Shown here: positions 10,375 through 23,171 of the stretch, in pieces
Position numbering within the stretch: the stretch's first letter is position 1
Layout: each line of letters opens with the position of its first letter
Notes under the pieces: model-generated
Databases searched by the model: none
What the model saw: only the letters and a program-made list of their open reading frames with translations
What the model was told of the DNA's origin: nothing
Assembly: GCA_020631735.1 (NCBI GenBank)
Contig: CM036191.1
Coordinates: forward strand, 45,856,562-45,920,561
DNA: 64,000 nt
Reading direction: 5' to 3'
Origin: Saccharum officinarum
Lineage: Eukaryota; Streptophyta; Magnoliopsida; Poales; Poaceae
Program-made: the position numbers and the translations under genes

Positions 10375-10857
10375 CCATCAACCTCCACTTCATCATCATT
10401 CCTCAGCCATGAAGATTCCCGAACCCCATGTCCTCATCGCGTTGTTGTTTTCGAGCAGCAGGGGATTAAGCTCGTTGTTCAGGCGGTGCACTTCTTCATG
10501 AAGATTATCATTGTATTCTCAGCGTTCTCCAACTGTTGCTCGAGCTCAAACTGACGAGCTCTCAGAACATTCTCCTCGTGCCAGGCTTCATCCCTCTGTT
10601 CCATCACACGGACCAACATGCGTTGACAGTTGCGGTTGCCACTGTCAACCTCTGGACTGCAAGCGTTTCTTGATCACGATCATGAATCACTTGTTTCCAG
10701 TTGTTGCCGTGCTGCATCCCTAGCAGCAGTCACCTCTGCCAGCTCTGCCCTCAGCCTTTCCACCTCAGTAGGCTCAGGGCGGGCTCACGTGGAGCGAGCT
10801 GTGACGCGGTGCCCTGCCCCCAGTGGACTTACGAGCGGTCCTCTTGGTACGTGCCAT
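10375..10857 (-). pseudogene. G1 extra ORF: histone H3-tail-like start plus coiled coil, broken
   Basis: On the minus strand an ATG at 10857-10855 opens MARTKRTARKSTGGRAPRH. This matches the histone H3 N-terminal tail at 15 of the 18 residues after Met, with differences at H3 positions Q5, K14 and K18; K4, R8, K9 and S10 are kept. The frame stops after SSLHVSPP. A shifted frame continues with EPTEVERLRAELAEVTAARD, a Leu/Glu/Arg/Ala heptad-like coiled coil. Further fragments with the same character follow in other frames (WHEENVLRARQFELEQQLEN). At least three breaks are present and the far end is lost in the gap. The ATG directly follows GCTACAG, a good 3' splice site. It lies 760 bp inside the G1 PBS, where other elements here carry ORF1, so it is an element gene and not a host histone. 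Function is unknown. Confidence 0.7.
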
Positions 10858-11616
10858 CTGTAGCAACAAGATAAGATACGACTTAAAGTGAGGATCATTT
10901 AGGGGATACGAAACTTACTTTAGTCGGGAGTACATAAATTTTTAAGGAGGGAGTAAATGATATGTATGATATAATTAAACATGATGCATGCACGTTCCGT
11001 ACGTTCTCTCACCTTAGTAGAAAACTAAAGGGCTAACGCTAAGCGGTGGCATACATACGTTCTCTCATATAAGCGAAACTATCGGTCTACTCGTTACGCT
11101 GTTAGTGTACCTGTAGAAAATTTCATTGCAGCCCAACAATTCCCAAAATATCATACAAGAAAGCAGTAAACTAAATACTTCCCATATACACATCCCCGGA
11201 TGTATATATTTCAGTATCAAAGCTACCCGATTGATAGATGCCCACAATTAAGTGTTTTTACATAGTTACATGGTTTAAACATGTAAAGATGTAAGTCACC
11301 AAAACTACTCTCCCCTAGACCGCCGTTGGACGATCATGCTCTCACAACTCACACTTACCAGAGCGTCGAGGTAATTGATCCATACATTACCACCCAAGTG
11401 GATGGCATCCATACAATATCACGCCGTATGGACGACGAAACAGAAACAAACAAGGCCCCCAAGTTAGTCTTTATAATAAGCCACCTAAGAGTCCTTAATT
11501 GGCTAAGGGATGTGATCACTGGCATACCTATAAAATAATATTTAGAGTTTAACCCTTTTCACAAAACGAATACTTTTGTTTTTAATTACTCGTAAGATGT
11601 GTTAATGTTGAATTAT

Positions 11617-11628
11617 GCTCCGATACCA
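11617..11628 (-). other. Primer-binding site of gypsy element G1
   Basis: The minus strand reads TGGTATCGGAGC, one base off the iMet PBS, two bases after the LTR end TTCTGTTACA. It fixes the orientation of G1 and the left LTR boundary. Confidence 0.85.
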
Positions 11629-11630
11629 GC

Positions 11631-14600
11631 TGTAACAGAACCGACCAAATTATAAGAGCACAAGTACAAAAACAAGCACCGAAGCGCTCAAATTTTCGAA
11701 CTTGAGCCCATATAATCCCGGTAGTCAATCGAAACCACGAAGGATTTCAAACCAACTGCTTACAACCAGGATCGCATCATTCAACATACACATCGTACGT
11801 TACATTTCACAAGAAGTTCCGAAATAAGTTTACACCACGGAGTAGCAAATATTACAAACCAAGTTTGAAAGTAGCGGAAGCATAACACACACTAGTTAAT
11901 TAAATACTGCCAGTCTGGATGATCGACAACCCGCAAAAGCATGAGGAAAGTACATAAAGACGATCACGCCCTTGTGATCTAGTCATCATCACCCGCAGGG
12001 TGGAGACACGTCTTGCAGAATCCCTGATAAAGCATGTCATCTGCAACAGGAGGGAATAAACCCTGAGTACTGGAATGTACTCAGCTGGACTTACCCGTCG
12101 AAACCAGAAATAAGATGACACCAAGGATTATGCAAGGCTTACACAAGAGGCTAGCTGACATAACATTTTGCATAAAGGCATAAGTAATTGAAACTCTTAT
12201 AACCTGTACTAGCAGTTATTTTTAGCATTTACCTGTCATCTATCTTAGCACCTGTACTAAACATGCACTTGATTATAATCAAACAACATTATTATTATAT
12301 CCATAGCAGGTATATCATTATGGCAACATTGTATCATTCCCTTAACCACCAGTTCATTTAATGAATTTCTACGTTGCCGCTGCTCAAGTCAAGTGCTCAC
12401 TAACCGGAGCGACGGCGATTCGAATCGAATTCCTATCCAGCTGGAGGGGTATTTCTAACACTCACCGCGCAGGCCCCTGCCAGGGTCGCACAAGCCACCG
12501 TTTCATATGATTCAGGAATCGCGGGTCCGAATAATGTCGCGACCCCAAGGGCGACACTCTGCCAGGTGATAGGGACTCTAACCCCCCCTTGGTCTCACGC
12601 CAATGTCCCCAAGCACATCCTTTCTCTCCTCCAAGAAGCAACCTACCATTCGATTCCCGGCCTGAATCACATTACTCGGCTTCGCGGTCGGAACGACTTA
12701 TCCGGCCAACTAAGTGTTAGACTGCGTTCAACATGACTCAAGGACGTACAGCGAATCGGTCCTTAAACGACTCAGACGGGCATAGCTCCACACCCAAGAC
12801 GTGAAGTGTCTTGCGGCTGTACTATCGAACTCCCGCCCGGTCTCAATTTCATTTTTAAGCATGGTTCCATCCACGATAGCCATAAAGCCACTCGTGACTC
12901 CTTCCTACATCTCGCGGATGACCGAAATCACCCGACTTCTACCGTACTAAGCAGGGCTAAGCATTGACACGTGCCTAAACCTAATATAGGATTACGTACG
13001 ATATCTGGACAAGGACAGGTATAATGCAACAAGTGTTTCCATATAACTCCTACAACTTAATGCATTAAACAATTAAAAGTACTCAAGATATATTTATAAA
13101 ACGATGGGTTCAGCATGCACCGGGGCTTGCCTTTCAGAAAAGTTGAAGGCCGGTGGTCAGGACACTCAGGAAGGTCGTCTGGGGCACTCCTTCGCCTGCT
13201 GGATCCTCGGGCTCCTGCTGCTCCTGGTCCTCCTCCGGAATCACAGGCTCGAATTCGAGGAGTGTCACCCCCTCCGGTGCACCTATTGCATGAATGCACA
13301 ATAAATATAATGGATGCATAAATGGGTGCAACATGCTCGGAATGAAATGCATTTCAGAATAAAATACTCTATTCAAGTTATTTTATTAGTACGTGCAAAT
13401 CTCTTCTCCAGTAGAGAAGTACTCACCTAATCTACTTAACCTAAGATAAAGCTGCTCATCCTCAGTTAAGGCCCTAACACCTAACAATTACAAAAGTAGC
13501 ATGTCTTAGGATATTACACCATATCAATCAGCAAAACACCACAGTAAGCATTCTGGACAGCAGCTACTTGTTTTTATCACAACTGAAGATTTACAATTCT
13601 AAAAGATATGATCTAAGACAATCTGGAAAGCCTAAGAAATGCACTACAATTCATTTTCAGACCTCAACTCCAAACTCCTAAGTTTTCCATGTTAAACTTC
13701 ACAAGTTCCAGAATCGGTCCTCTCAAAACAGAGAGTATCAGATTTTGAACTGCCACTTTAAACAACAGTAACTCTCAAACTACTAAGCCAAATGCTCCCA
13801 AATTTTGACACAAGCTCATTTACAAGTTTTACTACAGCTATGGTATTTACAAGTTTTACAGCAACCAATTTTATCAAAGCCAAATTTAGAATTACTACTA
13901 GCTGTCCAGAAAACCTAAAATTACAAAGGTTAAATATTTATTGATGTGACCAACATTCTCTAAGACCAAACTAATACTACTACAAGTTCACAAATGTCAC
14001 AAAAACACCAGAAAGTAAGGTGTGCCCACCTAGAATATTTATTTATACTCATTTCTTATTTTACTTAATTAATTAGGTGGAATTTTAAACATATATGTAA
14101 ATTGCTCCAAAATTCTACAAAAATTACAGGGGACTCTCTGACCCAAAAAGAGACCACAGTAAAAATTTGAACAAGTTTTATTCACAGAAACTCCCTGAAC
14201 AAAATTCACAAGCCCAAAAGGCTGATTTTTGTATAAATAACAAAGCATAGTAAAACGTGTCAAACAACAGATTTCTTAATTTTCTTGGACACTCTAGGGT
14301 ACCAAGACATTCTCCAAAAATTTATATGAACATTGCGCATGTAGAAAAATTACAAAACTTCATTTAAATATTTCCTAGAATAAAAAGATAGCATTATAAC
14401 TTGGAAATTACTTAAGCACTGATGCCCAAATTTTTACCAGAGCTAGGGCTAGCATAGAGTAACCTACCCACCAAATTTCATGATTTATGGAAGACTACAG
14501 CTCAAGTTATAAATTTAACAAATTTGCATGCATTCCAAAACACATTTAAAGGATCTATTAAATTCTTACAGAATTTAAACATCTCATGCCAGATCCATAT

Positions 14601-16446
14601 TTTTCTAAAATACTACACATCATGTAGACCCCAACAAAATTTATCTCATGATTTTTGGATCATTAAAACCCTAGATCTATATTTTTCCAACTTGTACAAA
14701 AATCAGTGACAAAATAATAAAAACGAATTTCATTTCGGATGAACTGGGCCGGCCCGGGAAACTCGGCCCACACTCGCGCGCGCGCGGCCCGCTCAGCGCT
14801 CCCGCCCACGCGCGACACTGACGGGCGGGCCCCCGCGGTCAGTGACCGGAGACAGGGGAGGTGGAGACCCGCGAGCTCCGACGAGCTCGAGCTCGCCGGA
14901 GAAGAGCTCGCTCGGCCAATCGAACACCGTCTCGTGTTCTCCGTCACCCGGTGCGTCGATTGGTGCTCGTGGAATGGATGGGGATGGGGTGGAAGGGGCT
15001 TGTCACCGCGAGCGGCGGCTGGTGATGTCCGGTGGCGGCGCACCATCGCCGGTGAGGATGCACGGTGCGGTCTAGGCTCGGTACGAGCTTCACCGAAGCT
15101 AGGCGGATCCATTTTGCTAGGAAGGGAAGATGGAGAGAGACCCGAAGCACCCCGACCACGGTGAGGTCCCATGGCGGGCTCCGGCGACCTCTCGGAGACG
15201 GGGAAGAAAGCAATGCGGCTCACCTTGAGTCAAATCGCGGGCTTCGGTGGGTCAAGGGGATGGAGGGTGGTGAGGCGGAGGGATTGGCGAGGTCGGGCGG
15301 CCGGTGATGCGGTGTAGCTCGCGCTTGAGCTCGCCGGAGAAGAACGGCAACGGCGGCTCGGTTTCGGTGTTCTTGGCAACTGGAAGAGAGGGGGCGGAGG
15401 AATGGAGGCCGGCTCGCGCGTCGTGGCGTCTTGAAGGCGTCGCAGCCTGACTGGTGGGGCCAGGGCCGGCGTACGGGCGCCACCGCGCGTCCACACGTCG
15501 ACGACGGCCTGCGGCCGGTCGGCCACTCTCCCGGCTGACGAAACTGAATCGGTGAATGGTGACAGCGATGACCGACTGACAGAGCGACTTCCACGATGAT
15601 TATCTCCCAAACCGGTTCGAATTAGTCGAAGATGATTACACCAATTTTGTAGAGCTACATGAGGTCTACAAGTTTGTCAATTGGAGTTTGGGCTGGTTCG
15701 GCCTAGATTTGAAACTACAGAGCTCCAAATTGGTGCCCCTTGAAACTGAAATGCAGTTTCAGAGATCAACGCCGACTGAAACCCTAACTTCTTGACACTA
15801 TATCTCCTAAACTATTGAGAACCAGGTGATGGTGATATTGACAATGTTGTAGAGCTATGTGTGGACAACAACTTTGTCAATTGGCTCAAAGGCTGGTTTG
15901 GCCTGGTTTGTGAGTTACAAGTTGCTAAAGTGAGGTACAGTGAAACTGAAAAATCCAATTTCCAGACTTAGAATTTTTCTAAGTGTTGATCACCACTCAA
16001 GCTGACTTGTGGGCCATTTTTGAGCATGCTCTGGTCATTTTCATGAGATGGCCATATTAGAGCTTTTGTTCCTCATGAAATTCTCTACAACTTTACTTAA
16101 GGGTGCTCTTCCATGCAAGGTCTCTAAATTAGACTTTTTAATTGGTCAAACTAGAGCCTTCTAGGGTCAAATGGTGGTCAAACTTCTCTTGGAGGGCAAT
16201 TTTGTAATTTTGGTCAACATGAACCTTGTTGCAAATGTTACCCTAAGTATAACTAAGGTGTTGTAGGTCATGATTGGCTACCTTACCTTTTTGTTACACC
16301 AACTATCAAATACTTCATGAAATAAATCAAACAACCCTAGAATAAACACATGTGTTGCATCACATAAAATAACAAACATGAATGATGCATGCTTATGCTT
16401 ATGCCATGCAAATGCAATTATGGAGCTAAACACTTGAGGTGTTACA
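11631..16446 (-). repeat. 5' LTR of gypsy element G1, about 4.8 kb
   Basis: On the minus strand it begins TGTAACACCTCAAG at 16446 and ends TTCTGTTACA at 11631, so the termini form the inverted repeat TGTAACA/TGTTACA. The right boundary is independently fixed because the gag of G2 breaks off there. Inside it has the pattern of the related G6 LTR: an AT-rich start, a GC-rich block (14740-15560 here) and an AT-rich second half. Short ORFs in the GC-rich block have no recognisable domains. At 4816 bp it is large for an LTR. The other LTR is not visible because of the gap at 10275. Confidence 0.75.
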
Positions 16447-17497
16447 TGGATGACCTTTGCCCCTGCGGTGTCTGCTGATTCTGCTTCTTGGGACAATGAT
16501 TAGCATAGTGTCCAGGCTCTCCACAGCGATAACACAGATTAGGAGTACTAGGTGCACTGGTCTTCATTGGGGTAGAGTTGGAATTACCCTGGCGTGGAGT
16601 TTGCTGACCACTCTGTTGTTGGAACTGTCTGTTCTGCTGATATTGGGATCATTACTGAAACTGATTACTCTGCCTATTCTGAGACCACTGTTGACTTGAA
16701 TTACGGTTCCACTGACTGACTGGTCCTTGGAATTTTGAATGAAACCCATGCTGAGAATTTGTACGTTGACCATTATTGTTCCCAACACCTTATCCTTTCG
16801 TCTTCCTTTTTCTATCCATCTCTCAACGTTCATTATCCAGCACAATAGCCTTATTCACATGTTCCTGGAAACTGGCATAATTATTACCCTTTAGCTGCAA
16901 ACGAAGATCATAATAAATTCCCTTCAGAAAAAGACGTTGCTTATCTGCATCTTCCCTCACTTCATTGGGAGCATAGCGAGCCAACTGCGAGAACTTGTCA
17001 TGATACTCACTGACACTCATCTGTCCCATCCGGAGATTCCTGAATTCTTCCTACTTCAGCTCAATTACACCTTTAGGAATATGACGAGCTCTAAAATCTC
17101 TAACAAATTCATTCCAAGTGATAGGAGGAGCATTGTCAGGACGTGCAACTTGATACGACTCCCACCAAGTCTGAGATGTTCCCTGTAACTGGCCAGATGT
17201 ATATAACACTTTTTCCAGATCATTACATTGAGCGATGTTCAACTGTTTCTCCACCGCTCGCACCCAATCATCCGCCTCCAATGGATCAGCAACATGAGAG
17301 AACACTGGAGGACGTCCTTTCAAAAATTCACCACGCTTGTCTCTCACATGAACAGGTGCCGGTCCTCCTGCAGGAGGGTTGTTCTGCAGGTGCTGCATGA
17401 ACATGTGCATCATTTGATTATGTGTATTCATAAGTTCCTCTATAGTAATGGGTGGGTTAGCACCTCCACGACCTCTGCCACGATCTCTAGCTGTCAT
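16447..17497 (-). pseudogene. G2 gypsy gag, truncated by G1
   Basis: This is the gag of a Ty3/gypsy chromovirus closely related to G6 (58388). It starts at ATG 17497 (MTARDRGRGRGGANPPI), directly after an AAAACAG acceptor-like site. It has the retrotransposon gag core (TWWESYQVARPDNAPP, MGQMSVSEYHDKFSQLARYA) and a zinc knuckle CYRCGEPGHYANHC. Several CAG and CGA codons have become stops, for example after VIELK (near 17050) and within NER*EMD (near 16820). The frame is cut at 16447 by the LTR of G1. Its downstream part is not visible. Confidence 0.85.
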
Positions 17498-18196
17498 CTG
17501 TTTTCAAAGCACCAAAGACGAAGCTCAGTATTATCCTAGATGATGTATACCATAGATAAGTAAATCTGAATTCTCTGGGCGAATTCCAATTTCAGCAACT
17601 CAGTAAAACTGCCATATCTCGAGTTACAGAAATACAATTAAGGTGATCTTTACATGGTTGGAAAGCTTATGAAATTATCTATGACTTTTATTAACATCAC
17701 TTTTCCAGATTCTGTCAATAAATTAGTCAAAAACTGAGTTTAACCAAAACTATTTTAGAATTCCAGACAGCATAGTGACCCCAACTTGGAATAGGTATAT
17801 CTCTTAGCTCATAATAGATAAAAAGATGATTCTTGTGGGGTTGGAAAGATACAGAAGTCTAATTATTTCTAGTAAAATTTCATAAATTTCTCATGAACAA
17901 ATTTTTAGTTATTCCCGAAACACTCCGGACTGATCCAGAAATCAGCAAAAGACAGAACCAAGTTTATCCCGATCCCAAATTAATATTCATGATCAAACTT
18001 AATATTCTTAACTATGGAACTTGTAGACATGTCCACAAAGCTCCAGCACTCATTACAAAGATCGAAATCACATATTATTATAATAACAATTCATCAAGCA
18101 CATAATTGTTCACACCACATACTAATACTCGACATTACCAAACTCAAATTGACTCGCAAACTAATATCGTTCCTATTACATAGGGATTTACTAATT
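17498..18196 (-). other. G2 spacer between ORF1 and gag
   Basis: About 700 bp of AT-rich DNA corresponds to 57684-58387 in G6, where the same spacer is found. It has no gene. It ends on the minus strand in a possible branch point (TACTGAG) and AAAACAG next to the gag start. Confidence 0.7.
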
Positions 18197-18901
18197 TTAA
18201 TTGAGCTTCTCATAATTCTTGGGAAGCCCTAGCGCAGCCCTTAGTTCATCGATCTCCTTATAAGCTTGCTCTTTCTGTTCCTTTTCCCTTAGCAACTCAT
18301 CTTTCAAATTCGCCTCATGAAGGACCAACTCACGAACTAATCCCACTGTGGCTCATAAGGTCAAGGATGAATCATCAGCGAGCGGCACGGTCCAAACACC
18401 CTTGTCATGTAAGAGACAGGGAAAATGCCGGAGTGCACCCTGTAACGTCTTGTCCGAGCGAAGACCATGGTAGTAGACAAACGCATTGTAGGCGACATCT
18501 TCCATGCTTGTTTCTATAGTTGCCCGGCTCACTCGGGTGATGAACTTTGACTCCACCTTAGGCTCCTTAGTGGTAGGATCCATTGTCTTGACCCATAGCT
18601 CAGTCTCCTAGTAAGAGCCCATCAATGGATGACTGTACTCCTTGCAGCGATACTCCAATGTAGCTTCCCAATCGTAGTAATAATTATCCAAAGTTCTTAT
18701 CAGCATGTCATGGAAGAAAACATCAACTTTAGGAACCATGATGTGAAACTTTGTGGTCCATCCCATGACTGAACTCTCCATTGAAGTATCTCCCACTCTT
18801 GATTCAGCATCCGATATCTCTTGGTCACCATCAACATGGGGTTCCTAGGGTTTCAAGCGACCAACGTACTAAGCAACGGACATATGAGGATGAGGAGGCA
18901 T
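18197..18901 (-). pseudogene. G2 extra ORF1, decayed
   Basis: Homologous along its length to the intact ORF1 of G6 (56979-57683). Shared words are GWTTKFHIMVPK, LDNYYYDWEATLEYR, DPTTKEPKVESKFITRVSRA and YYHGLRSDKTL. The ATG at 18901-18899 follows a CGTAG acceptor-like site. At least four stops interrupt it, two within the first 20 codons at positions that are Gln in G6 and one at a Trp position, which fits C-to-T decay. The C-terminal coiled-coil part is still readable. Function is unknown. Confidence 0.8.
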
Positions 18902-19076
18902 CTACGAGAATTTTGACATAGATTAGATAGAATCAATATCTTTTCACAATAGAATAAGATAGACGAAGCATAAAAAATTTAGCAATTATCAAGGTGAAAG
19001 AATTAAGCATGAAATAGGTGAAATATAGACACTAATGATGACCATTCTAACTAGGCTTGCGTCCTACAGTCAACAT

Positions 19077-19089
19077 GGCTCTGATACCA
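19077..19089 (-). other. Primer-binding site of gypsy element G2
   Basis: The minus strand reads TGGTATCAGAGCC, an exact iMet PBS, three bases (GAT) after the LTR end, the same spacing as in G6. Confidence 0.9.
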
Positions 19090-19092
19090 ATC

Positions 19093-22003
19093 TATCACAC
19101 CCATTTTTAAGGACAAAAATAGGATGTATAAAAGACTCATGTGCGCCCCAGGAAACGGTCGCACACATAAGTAGACAAATTACATAGTATCATCACAGTG
19201 CTTATTACATAGCGAATAAATATTTAACACATAGTCTTATACAATAAATTGTAGCAACTAGTAGTAGATCTCCAGCGGTAACTCCAAACACAGAGACACG
19301 GTTGACTGGTTGACACCAAGACTAGTACTTATTTCGGTAATCATCATCATATTCTTCATCTGTTATGGTGGAAATAGCAAGAGTGAGTCCATGTCGAACT
19401 CCGCAAATATATCATGGGGTTCATGAGGCTCAAAAGGTTAGACACTGGTTTACTGTATTTAGCTTTTATTCATCATTTACTTAAGAATTGAGTAGCATCA
19501 AGATAATATTCTTCCCATTAGTGAACCAACGATCAATTGTAATAAGGATAATGAAATAGCATTAATTATGAGCATATTAATAATAAACAGTATTTAAACA
19601 TAATATAACAATGGTGATCAACTATTCTGTAAGAATCCCTAAGGCCGCTCGTATCCGTGAGCACGGCTAGTATACCAGTTTATTAAACTCTGCGTAGGGG
19701 TGTACACTTTCACTATGAGTCATAACTTCCAAATGCATGGGTTCACGACTCCCCAAAACACCGGAAATCATATAAAGCCACTTAAAGGTTCGTCTAACAA
19801 GTCAGGGCTATTAGATTCACTCAGCAGGCAGATGTAGGAACCCCCCTTTTCAAATGGCACACTTCCTTCATGGCTATACTCATAAGACTAGAGGTTGTCC
19901 TACACCCAACGTGGCAAGCCATTTTTACGCCATTTAAGGTAACCACTAACAAGCTAGAAAAGGTCCTTTAAACATCTAAAGCCAGAGCCATATAGCCCTT
20001 ATAGTTGTACTATCAATCCCGGTTATCACTTACAGGTAAGTCCTTACAGAGAGTAACTAGAGCGTCAAACAAACAACACAACACACGCTCTAGTCCCCTA
20101 TTTCAACAGTAATAAAATCATATTAATAGTTGATTGTTCAATCCATTATTCAAATTACAAGATCATTGTTATTAATTAAGCACTAGCAATAGCTATCCAA
20201 ATGCATAACCCATAGGTGTCGAGGAATCAAAATATCAATCTCTAAGTTATAATCTCTATGGTTGTCAAGGAAGACGCATGCAAATGTATGATAATTTCAG
20301 TGAATAGGTAACAAGGATGGTCCCATATTATACTTGCCTTGATCAAAGCTTTCCAGATGATACTGCTGATCTGGCTCAAAATAATACTCCGGATCGTCGA
20401 GAAACTGCTCACCGTCTATACCCAATCATCAATCATCAACACACAATCATCCGAGCAATCATACACGAAGCAAACAAAAAGACATAATTAGAACAGTACA
20501 CCAACAGTATCAAAACAGTATGAAAAGTTTGTAAAACTCTTCTACACATTACTACGATCACACAGACGTAAAGATCACGAAATTCGGATTTAAAACGTGA
20601 AAGTTATGAATTTTCTAAGATTTCCTTTAGATAAATAATTACTTTAATATAAACTTAAAAATTAAATTTCTCAAACCTACTGTACAGCTACACTAACATA
20701 TAGAGCTCGCAAATACGAACCTAACGCAACTTGAACGGGTCAAATCGGAGTTAAAACGAAGATTTTACGATCAAAACAATTTGAGTGTCAAAACTGTAAA
20801 TACCAGAAAACGTATTTTTGATTTACCGAAAATGAAATACGTTTTCAGAACTAAAAAGTGTATCTCCTAAATGACGCTAAGGACTGCGGGTTCTATTTCA
20901 TGAAAACACAGGGGCTCTTTAAAAATTTTTCCCGTGAAGGGGTATCATCTATTCTAGGCCGTTGATCTAGAAACGAACGGCTCACAGCAACCCTAGAGAC
21001 GGCCCGGCGGCGTTGTCACCGGAAATCTCACCCGCACGGTGGCGCCATGGCTGGAACTTCGCCGGAATCATCAAATCAACGATATAGACCACAATAAGAA
21101 GTGCACCCGGCACCACTCGAACCAGGAACTCAAGGCGAACTCATCTACACTATTTAGGTAAGCTACATCGGTTCGAGGACGGGATGTGGCTCGAGATGGC
21201 GGCGGCGCCATTGCCAGCTCGCGGAAACTTCGAAAACAGACGATTCAAAGCACTACAGCTCAAAAGAAAAGCATGGGGAAGAAGAGAAGAAGATGGCGAG
21301 CTCACCAATTTGCTTACCAAGGCGATTGAAGTGACCAATGACGAGTCCTAGCAACGACGGCGTTGGAACTTGCAGCGGCTCAGCTAGGGCAAAACTATAA
21401 CTCGAAATCCGGGTAAAACGGAAAGAAACAGGCTTGGCTCTAGCTTATATGGGGTTGGGACACCTCAATTTGGATCGAAATCCTGAGGAAATCGGTTTTG
21501 ATTCGGTGGAGATTGAGTTCGTGACCGGCTCGGTTACGATAGAAGGAGGAAGACTCGACTAACTTGTGGGTCCTGCCCCTCAGCGAACCAAAGAAGAGAG
21601 GGCGCGTGCGGCTGCAGTTCTGGGCCGGCCCACGCGAGCGCGAGGAGGAGAGGGCAAGCAGCTCGGCTTCGACGACACAACAACAAGGGAGGGGAAGAGC
21701 AGGCCGACAAGAGCATGCCTCTAAGCCGCTGGCAGTCGGTAAGTTTTTCTTTCTCTTTTTTTTTCTTTTACATTTGTTTTCTATACCATTTAAATAGATT
21801 TTCAAATCCAAATCAAATAAAATCAAAACCACACCACACTATAAAACAAATGCAATAGCATGAATGCATCATCAAATATTCCACCTAATATTTTAAACTT
21901 TGACCCCCATTAATTATTATCTAACCTATTTAAACTCATAACTAAATCTCTTTTAACTTCAAATTTCATCTAATTCAAACTTTTAAGATTTTTGGGTGTT
22001 ACA
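19093..22003 (-). repeat. 5' LTR of gypsy element G2
   Basis: On the minus strand it begins TGTAACACCCAAAAATC at 22003 and ends GGGTGTGATA at 19093. The terminal CA is changed to TA, a C-to-T transition compared with G6. It is about 2.9 kb and collinear with the 2838-bp G6 LTR, including the GTGAGCAG word near 20410 and the GC-rich block at 20990-21740. Short ORFs within it are not conserved as proteins. Confidence 0.85.
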
Positions 22004-22011
22004 ACGGATAC

Positions 22012-23171
22012 TGTTGTATCTTCCACCCGGAGGGTTTTAAATATCGTATCCACAGTGAAACGTGTGTGGATTGCCAAATAACTAGTTTATCCAAGGGTAG
22101 CAATCAAGGTTTAAGATATGATGGGTAGAGAGGATTCCTATGGTAATGATCCTATGCAAGTCCAGGTTATGATTCAAATGTCCTTCTAATGTTCACTTCG
22201 GGACGCCGCTAGACAGGAAAGCACCACTAAGGATAACTCTACCGACGCGACTACGGTCCTACTAATTTAAGAACCTACTCAATTCAGTGTGGACGGGGCT
22301 GTCACCTCCTATAGCTACCACACATCCAGAGAATAGGGCACAAACACAGGTAACCGACAGCTTAAGCACCACGCTTATGCTAACAATTACTACTCTAATT
22401 TAGAGCGCTATCAAGAACTAGAGCAATCATAAAAACTGTGAACCAATGAACAAAAGAGTAAGATAAATACTTGAATAAAGATCAATTACCAGAAGTATCC
22501 CAGATGCAGACTTGGAGAAGCCTAAATCCATCGAAGTACAAGCCGGAGAGGGAGCACTGACATGCCGGCACCACCTCCAACTCTTCCCTCGCTCTCTATC
22601 TCTCTATTTTGCTAAGACTGCATCCTAATGAGGACTAATCTTCTCTCGATAGCTAGCTATGGGGAGGAGATCCATTCGAGGGACCCCTCTCAGTTGATCC
22701 CAACCGGAGAAAATGAATTAGGGTTTAAGGGATGCCTCCTCTAGGGGCCAGGGGCCTTGCTTATATAGCCCTCTAGGAAGCACCACAACCGTCGGATCAA
22801 ACCGACCTTGATCTACGATTAATATTGAACCTCAAAGGCGGTGGGGGCATGATCCATGAGATTCAACTTGATTGGTTGAGGGGGCAGGGCGGCCGCCCTG
22901 GGGGTCTGCCAGGTGGGCCCCACCTCCATGGTGCCGTCTTTTCGAGTCTTCTAGAGTCTTATTTTTGTATACGTAGGTGTGTTTCTCTCTATGTAAATCT
23001 AACATGTGGACCTCCTTTGGTTTCTTTTCTGATAACCCCCTGTAGAAATAGACATTCACCAAAACTAGTAGAATTCTGTCAGTGTAACCCCTATCTCTAG
23101 ATGATATTTATATATAAGTCCTTTTTCATGCTAGGTTGACGGTTAAAATTGACACTTATCTACCGTCAACA
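22012..23171 (-). repeat. LTR of an unidentified retrotransposon
   Basis: On the minus strand it begins TGTTGACGGTAGATAAG at 23171 and ends GATACAACA at 22012, giving the inverted termini TGTTG/CAACA and a length of 1160 bp. TGTTGACGG-type starts are common in grass gypsy LTRs. No PBS or polypurine tract adjoins it, so it is a solo or broken LTR. The flanking 5-mers (GATAC and CACTT) do not match. It abuts G2 on the left and family R copy B on the right. Confidence 0.5.

Noticed and set aside
10375..10857. A host histone H3 gene
   Set aside because: Only the tail matches; the histone fold is absent, and the position just inside a retrotransposon PBS and the following coiled coil make it an element ORF.
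13509..13518. TGTAATATCC on the minus strand as the start of a separate 1.9-kb LTR (11631-13518)
   Set aside because: The G2 gag break at 16447 and the inverted termini TGTAACA/TGTTACA fit one LTR to 16446 better, and no element end explains 13519-16446 otherwise.
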